Shown here: one piece after another, positions 60,316-64,000 of the stretch
Numbering within the stretch: the first letter of the stretch is position 1
How the letters are laid out: every line of letters begins with the position of its first letter
Assembly (NCBI RefSeq): GCF_902829255.1
Contig: NZ_CADEPK010000001.1
Location: forward strand, 1 to 64,000
Length of the DNA stretch: 64,000 bases
Source: Metabacillus niabensis
Lineage (GTDB): Bacteria > Bacillota > Bacilli > Bacillales > Bacillaceae
Direction: 5' to 3'
Made by a program: the position numbers and the translations under genes
Notes under the pieces: generated by a model
What the model was told of the DNA's origin: nothing
Databases searched by the model: none
The model's input: the letters and a program-made list of their open reading frames with translations, nothing else

Positions 60316-62118
60316 TTACTCTACCGTAACACTCTTAGCAAGATTACGTGGTTTATCAACATCACAGCCACGGTGTAATGCTGCGTAGTAAGAAATAAGT
60401 TGAAGTGGTACAACAGCAACTAATGGAGCTAACTCGGCTTGAATGCTTGGAAGAACGAAACGGTCATCCTCTTCTTCAAGACCCTTCATAGAAATGATAC
60501 ATGGGTTTGCTCCACGTGCAACAACTTCTTTCACGTTACCGCGAATACTTAAGTTAACATGCTCTTGAGTTGATAGAGCGATGATTGGTGTTCCATTTTC
60601 AATTAAGGCAATTGTTCCGTGCTTAAGCTCGCCTCCAGCGAAACCTTCAGCTTGAATATAAGAAATTTCTTTTAACTTCAATGCACCTTCAAGGCCGACA
60701 TAATAGTCAACAGAACGACCGATAAAGAAGGCATTTCTTGTTGTTGATAAATATTCCGTAGCAATTGCTTCCATTTCTTCTTTTTGACCACAAAGAACAT
60801 CCATAGCATTTGCAATAATACCTAGTTCTTTTGTTAAGTCAAATTCTAAAGATTGACCTTTTCCATTCGCTGCTACTGCCGCTAAAATTGATAATACAGC
60901 TAATTGTGCAGTGTATGCCTTTGTTGAAGCAACGGCAATTTCAGGACCAGCATGTAAGAGCATAGTGAAATCAGCTTCACGTGATAAAGTAGATCCTGGA
61001 ACGTTTGTAATTGTTAATGCCTTATGACCAAGCTCTTTAATTTGTACAAGAACTGCACGGCTATCTGCTGTTTCACCACTTTGTGAAATAAAGATAAATA
61101 ATGGTTTAGCAGAAAGTAATGGCATATTGTATGAGAATTCACTTGCGATATGAACCTCAACTGGGATTTTCGCCCAACCTTCAATAAATTGTTTTCCAAC
61201 TAATCCAGCATGATAGCTTGTTCCTGCTGCAATGATATAAATACGGTCTGAACTATTAACAGCATCGATAATTTCTTTATCAACTGTTAATCCACCATTT
61301 TCAGTGCGATACTTTTCAACGATTCGTCTAATAACGACTGGTTGCTCGTCAATTTCTTTCAACATGTAATGAGGATATGTGCCCTTTTCAATGTCGCTTG
61401 CGTCAAGCTCAGCTTTGTAAGGAGCACGTTCAATCACATTTCCTTGTAAATCTTTAATTGTAACAGATGTACGTTCAACGAAGACCATCTCTTTGTCCAT
61501 AATCTCCAAGTATTGGTCTGTAACATGTAACATTGCCATTGCATCAGAAGCTACAACATTAAACTCATCACCAAGACCTACAAGAAGTGGACTTTTGTTT
61601 TTTGCTACATAAATCATATCAGGGTTTTGCTCATCTAATAATGCGATCGCATAAGATCCCTTTAAGATTGATAACGTTTGACGGAACGCTTCCTCAACCT
61701 CTAATCCTTTTGCAACAAATTGATCAATAACTTGAACAACAACTTCTGTATCTGTATCACTAGTTAATTGAACATCTTGTAAATATTCACGTTTTAAAAT
61801 CGCGTAGTTTTCGATAACACCATTATGAACAATCGTAAAACGACTAGAAGCACTTTGATGTGGATGTGCATTGACACGACTTGGCACACCATGTGTTGCC
61901 CAACGTGTATGACCAATTCCAGTATGAGCTTCTACCTTCTCATCTACGATCTCACGAAGCTCTGCAATACGGCCTTTTTCTTTAAACGTATGCACTCCAT
62001 CTTTATTCATTACAGCGATTCCTGCTGAATCATATCCACGATACTCTAATTTTTCTAAACCTTTTAATAAAATATCCTTAGAGTCTTGTTGTCCAATAAA
62101 TCCTACTATTCCGCACAT
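60316..62118 (-). CDS. glmS: Glutamine-fructose-6-phosphate aminotransferase GlmS
   Basis: A 600-residue enzyme that makes glucosamine-6-phosphate from fructose-6-phosphate and glutamine, the first step of amino-sugar and cell-wall precursor synthesis. The N-terminal MCGIVGFIG starts with the catalytic Cys, followed by HTRWATHG; the SIS sugar-isomerase domains have [10 protein letters not shown] and the C-terminus ends [12 protein letters not shown]. The ATG at 62118 is chosen: the catalytic Cys must be residue 2, and GGGAGG is upstream, although a frame continues to 62160. Preceded by a glmS ribozyme. Confidence 0.98.
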   Translation of the reverse strand: MCGIVGFIGQQDSKDILLKGLEKLEYRGYDSAGIAVMNKDGVHTFKEKGRIAELREIVDEKVEAHTGIGHTRWATHGVPSRVNAHPHQSASSRFTIVHNGVIENYAILKREYLQDVQLTSDTDTEVVVQVIDQFVAKGLEVEEAFRQTLSILKGSYAIALLDEQNPDMIYVAKNKSPLLVGLGDEFNVVASDAMAMLHVTDQYLEIMDKEMVFVERTSVTIKDLQGNVIERAPYKAELDASDIEKGTYPHYMLKEIDEQPVVIRRIVEKYRTENGGLTVDKEIIDAVNSSDRIYIIAAGTSYHAGLVGKQFIEGWAKIPVEVHIASEFSYNMPLLSAKPLFIFISQSGETADSRAVLVQIKELGHKALTITNVPGSTLSREADFTMLLHAGPEIAVASTKAYTAQLAVLSILAAVAANGKGQSLEFDLTKELGIIANAMDVLCGQKEEMEAIATEYLSTTRNAFFIGRSVDYYVGLEGALKLKEISYIQAEGFAGGELKHGTIALIENGTPIIALSTQEHVNLSIRGNVKEVVARGANPCIISMKGLEEEDDRFVLPSIQAELAPLVAVVPLQLISYYAALHRGCDVDKPRNLAKSVTVE

Positions 62119-62144
62119 ATACGTTTCCTCCCATTGGTGTTCCA

Positions 62145-62185
62145 AGGGACAGGACGTCATTTAATCGGAGACATTCACTGTCCCC
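62145..62185. repeat. Imperfect inverted repeat in the glmS leader
   Basis: AGGGACAG and CTGTCCCCT enclose a CGTCATTTAATCGGAGACA segment. It matches the GGGGAC-GTCCCC family at its ends and lies between the ribozyme and the glmS start codon. Confidence 0.55.
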
Positions 62186-62214
62186 TCACACATGTTTATC
62201 ATTATTTTTTGGAA

Positions 62215-62366
62215 GGCTACGTTTTTCCCTTTGTACAAAAAGTTGCCTCTTTGGTTTAAGGAAAAACTTACGGCTGTAACCAACAACCGGGAGGCATCCG
62301 CCGAAATTTCGATAACCTCCATCCTCGTCAACTAAGTTTTTTACGTTCACTTAGTTCAGGCGCTTT
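62215..62366 (-). ncRNA. glmS ribozyme (glucosamine-6-phosphate riboswitch)
   Basis: On the minus strand the leader has AAAGCGCC with the cleavage site after the A, GACGAGGATGGAGGTTATCG, TTCGGCGGATGCCTCCCGG and CTTAAACCAAAGAGGC, the conserved core and P3/P4 elements. Cleavage when glucosamine-6-phosphate is abundant lowers glmS mRNA. The 3' limit is approximate. Confidence 0.95.
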
Positions 62367-62534
62367 AATTATTAATAATAATCTAACCTACTACCCACCT
62401 TTCTATTTACAAAAATACAAATTTAATGATACAACAGAACAAATTACTTCGTCAATGACTTTTCCAACCTAAACATTTTTTGTTAAGAACTCTTAACACA
62501 ATTAACATATGATCATACAAAATAACTTGTTAAT

Positions 62535-62558
62535 AAAAAAGGCGGGAATCCCCGCCCT
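62535..62558 (-). terminator. glmM terminator
   Basis: GGCGGG-AATC-CCCGCC, with a run of T on the minus strand, immediately after the glmM stop. It separates glmM from glmS. Confidence 0.85.
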
Positions 62559-62564
62559 TTCACA

Positions 62565-63911
62565 TTATTCTAATCCCATCTCAGCCTTTACTACAGAAAC
62601 AATTCGGTCTACATATTCACGACATAATTCTTCTGTTGGTGCCTCAGCCATTACACGTACTAATGGCTCTGTACCAGATGGACGAACTAAAATACGGCCA
62701 TTGCCATCCATCTCTTTTTCAACCTCTTCAATGACTGCCTTTACCTTTTCGTTTTCTGTTACACGGTGTTTATCAGTTACTTTTACATTGATCAATAATT
62801 GTGGATATTTTTTCATTTCATTTGCTAATTCTGATAACTTTTTGCCTGTACGTTTCATAATATTAACTAGCTGTAATCCAGTTAATAATCCATCACCGGT
62901 TGTATTATAATCTAAGAAAATAATATGTCCCGATTGCTCGCCACCAAGGTTATAATCATTTACTTTCATTTCCTCGACAACGTAGCGGTCGCCAACTGCA
63001 GTTGGTACACTCTTAATTTCATATTCCTCAAGTGCCTTATAAAAGCCTAGGTTACTCATTACAGTTGAAACTACTGTGTTTTTCTTAAGGCGACCTTCAC
63101 TGTTTAAGAATTTAGCACAAATATACATAATTTGGTCACCATCAACAATGTCACCATTTTCATCTACTGCAATCAAACGGTCACCATCTCCATCAAAAGC
63201 AAGACCAATATCGGCATTCTTTTCCTTTAAAAAGGATGCCAATGCCTCAGGATGTGTTGAACCTACCCCGTCATTAATATTTAAACCATTAGGTGAAGTC
63301 CCCATCGTTGAAACATCCGCTTCTAAGTCTGCAAATAAATGAGTAGCTAATGATGAAGTTGCTCCATGAGCACAATCTAGCGCAATATGAATACCAGTAA
63401 AATCTTCATCCACTGTCTGTTTTAAAAATTGAAGATATTTTTGACCACCTTCGAAGTAATCATTTACTTGCCCTAAATGTTCCCCAATAGGTCTTGGTAA
63501 AGTATCTTCTTCTTGATCCATTAACGCTTCAATTTCGTTCTCTTGCTCATCTGAAAGTTTAAAACCATCTGGTCCAAAGTATTTTATTCCATTATCCTGA
63601 ACTGGATTATGGGAAGCTGATATCATAACACCAGCTTGAGCTCCTAGTGCCTTCGTTAAATATGCAACACCTGGTGTTGAAATAACGCCTAAACGCATAA
63701 CTTCAGCGCCAATAGATAGCAAACCAGCTACAAGAGCTCCTTCTAACATATGCCCTGAAATACGAGTGTCACGACCGATTATCACCTTTGGTCTTTCTGT
63801 ATCTTTCGTTAAAACATATCCACCAAATCGGCCAATTTTAAATGCTAATTCCGGTGTTAGTTCACTATTCGCAACTCCGCGTACACCATCTGTTCCAAAA
63901 TACTTTCCCAT
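62565..63911 (-). CDS. glmM: Phosphoglucosamine mutase GlmM
   Basis: A 448-residue hexose phosphomutase making glucosamine-1-phosphate for UDP-GlcNAc. The catalytic phosphoserine is in [15 protein letters not shown], the metal-binding loop DGDGDR in [13 protein letters not shown], the sugar-binding GGEQSGH and the phosphate-binding [18 protein letters not shown] precedes the start. It follows a cdaR-like gene, matching the cdaA-cdaR-glmM order, and glmS lies downstream. Confidence 0.98.
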   Translation of the reverse strand: MGKYFGTDGVRGVANSELTPELAFKIGRFGGYVLTKDTERPKVIIGRDTRISGHMLEGALVAGLLSIGAEVMRLGVISTPGVAYLTKALGAQAGVMISASHNPVQDNGIKYFGPDGFKLSDEQENEIEALMDQEEDTLPRPIGEHLGQVNDYFEGGQKYLQFLKQTVDEDFTGIHIALDCAHGATSSLATHLFADLEADVSTMGTSPNGLNINDGVGSTHPEALASFLKEKNADIGLAFDGDGDRLIAVDENGDIVDGDQIMYICAKFLNSEGRLKKNTVVSTVMSNLGFYKALEEYEIKSVPTAVGDRYVVEEMKVNDYNLGGEQSGHIIFLDYNTTGDGLLTGLQLVNIMKRTGKKLSELANEMKKYPQLLINVKVTDKHRVTENEKVKAVIEEVEKEMDGNGRILVRPSGTEPLVRVMAEAPTEELCREYVDRIVSVVKAEMGLE

Positions 63912-63924
63912 TGGTTTCGCTCCT

Positions 63925-64000
63925 TTATTCCACGCCTTGTGAGGCTGAAGATATTTTCACTTTTACTTTTTTCTTTTGTAATGACCACGTGATGTTTTGC
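63925..64000 (-). CDS. cdaR: C-terminal end of a CdaR (YbbR)-like protein, partial
   Basis: The frame ending in TAA at 63925-63927 reads back to the window edge as [18 protein letters not shown] and a short tail ASQGVE. The position 13 nt before glmM matches the end of cdaR (ybbR), a regulator of the diadenylate cyclase CdaA, in B. subtilis. Only about 24 codons are visible, so the call rests largely on context. Confidence 0.6.
   Translation of the reverse strand, partial: QNITWSLQKKKVKVKISSASQGVE

Overview
The window reads as chromosome of a low-GC, spore-forming member of the Bacillaceae. The evidence is the gene content and order: ptsG-ptsH-ptsI with glcT, rex-tatA-tatC beside ydiK-ydiL and groES-groEL, tsaE-tsaB-rimI-tsaD-thiL, the yun genes with lytH (a spore cell-wall endopeptidase), the sufC-D-S-U-B operon, metN-P-Q behind a SAM riboswitch, and glmM-glmS with the glmS ribozyme. 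Genes carry GGAGG-type ribosome binding sites, TTG and GTG starts are common, and most operons end in strong hairpin terminators. There are no insertion sequences, prophage genes or CRISPR arrays.

Layout. 0-5 kb: GNAT enzymes, a YkwC-type dehydrogenase, a CYP152 fatty-acid peroxygenase, an atypical SDR and a decayed NERD-domain gene. 5-10.7 kb: the glucose PTS block with its GlcT antiterminator and a leader terminator. 11-13 kb: a secreted pectate lyase between a nitroreductase gene and a decayed fragment of that same gene. 13.3-20.9 kb: a probable zinc-starvation island: a five-gene NikA/DppA-type ABC importer, a COG0523 GTPase (ZagA/YciC type) and an uncharacterised flavoprotein, each transcription unit preceded by a TCGTAATnATTACGA-like Zur box. 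21-25.2 kb: AraR, a GH43 glycosidase and a sugar MFS transporter under AraR-like operators and a CcpA site. 25.3-38.1 kb: a NERD protein, groESL with CIRCE, ydiL/ydiK, tatC/tatA, rex, moaC, an ABC-F protein, a cluster of DnaA boxes, then the t6A genes and thiL.

38.3-39.1 kb: an rRNA operon remnant (about 125 nt of the 3' end of 23S rRNA, 5S, tRNA-fMet, tRNA-Asp) that stops abruptly. Beyond it lies a block with lytH, an NSS amino-acid symporter with a 35-residue partner, and yunB-F. 47-52.3 kb: the SUF iron-sulfur operon. 53-57.4 kb: methionine import (metNPQ) and metY. 57.5-60 kb: small yusD-I type genes including gcvH. 60.3-64 kb: glmS, glmM and the C-terminal end of a cdaR-like gene that runs off the window.

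How it fits together: sugar uptake (PTS, arabinose-type oligosaccharides, pectin cleavage), metal and sulfur economy (Zur island, SUF, methionine uptake, MetY) and core housekeeping. In Bacillus subtilis these blocks lie at well-separated loci, so the window is a mosaic of conserved blocks; one block boundary coincides with the truncated rRNA operon. The most interesting items are the Zur island with its unassigned flavoprotein, the truncated rRNA operon, the DnaA-box cluster next to tsaD, and a 17-bp inverted repeat that would bury the yunB ribosome binding site.
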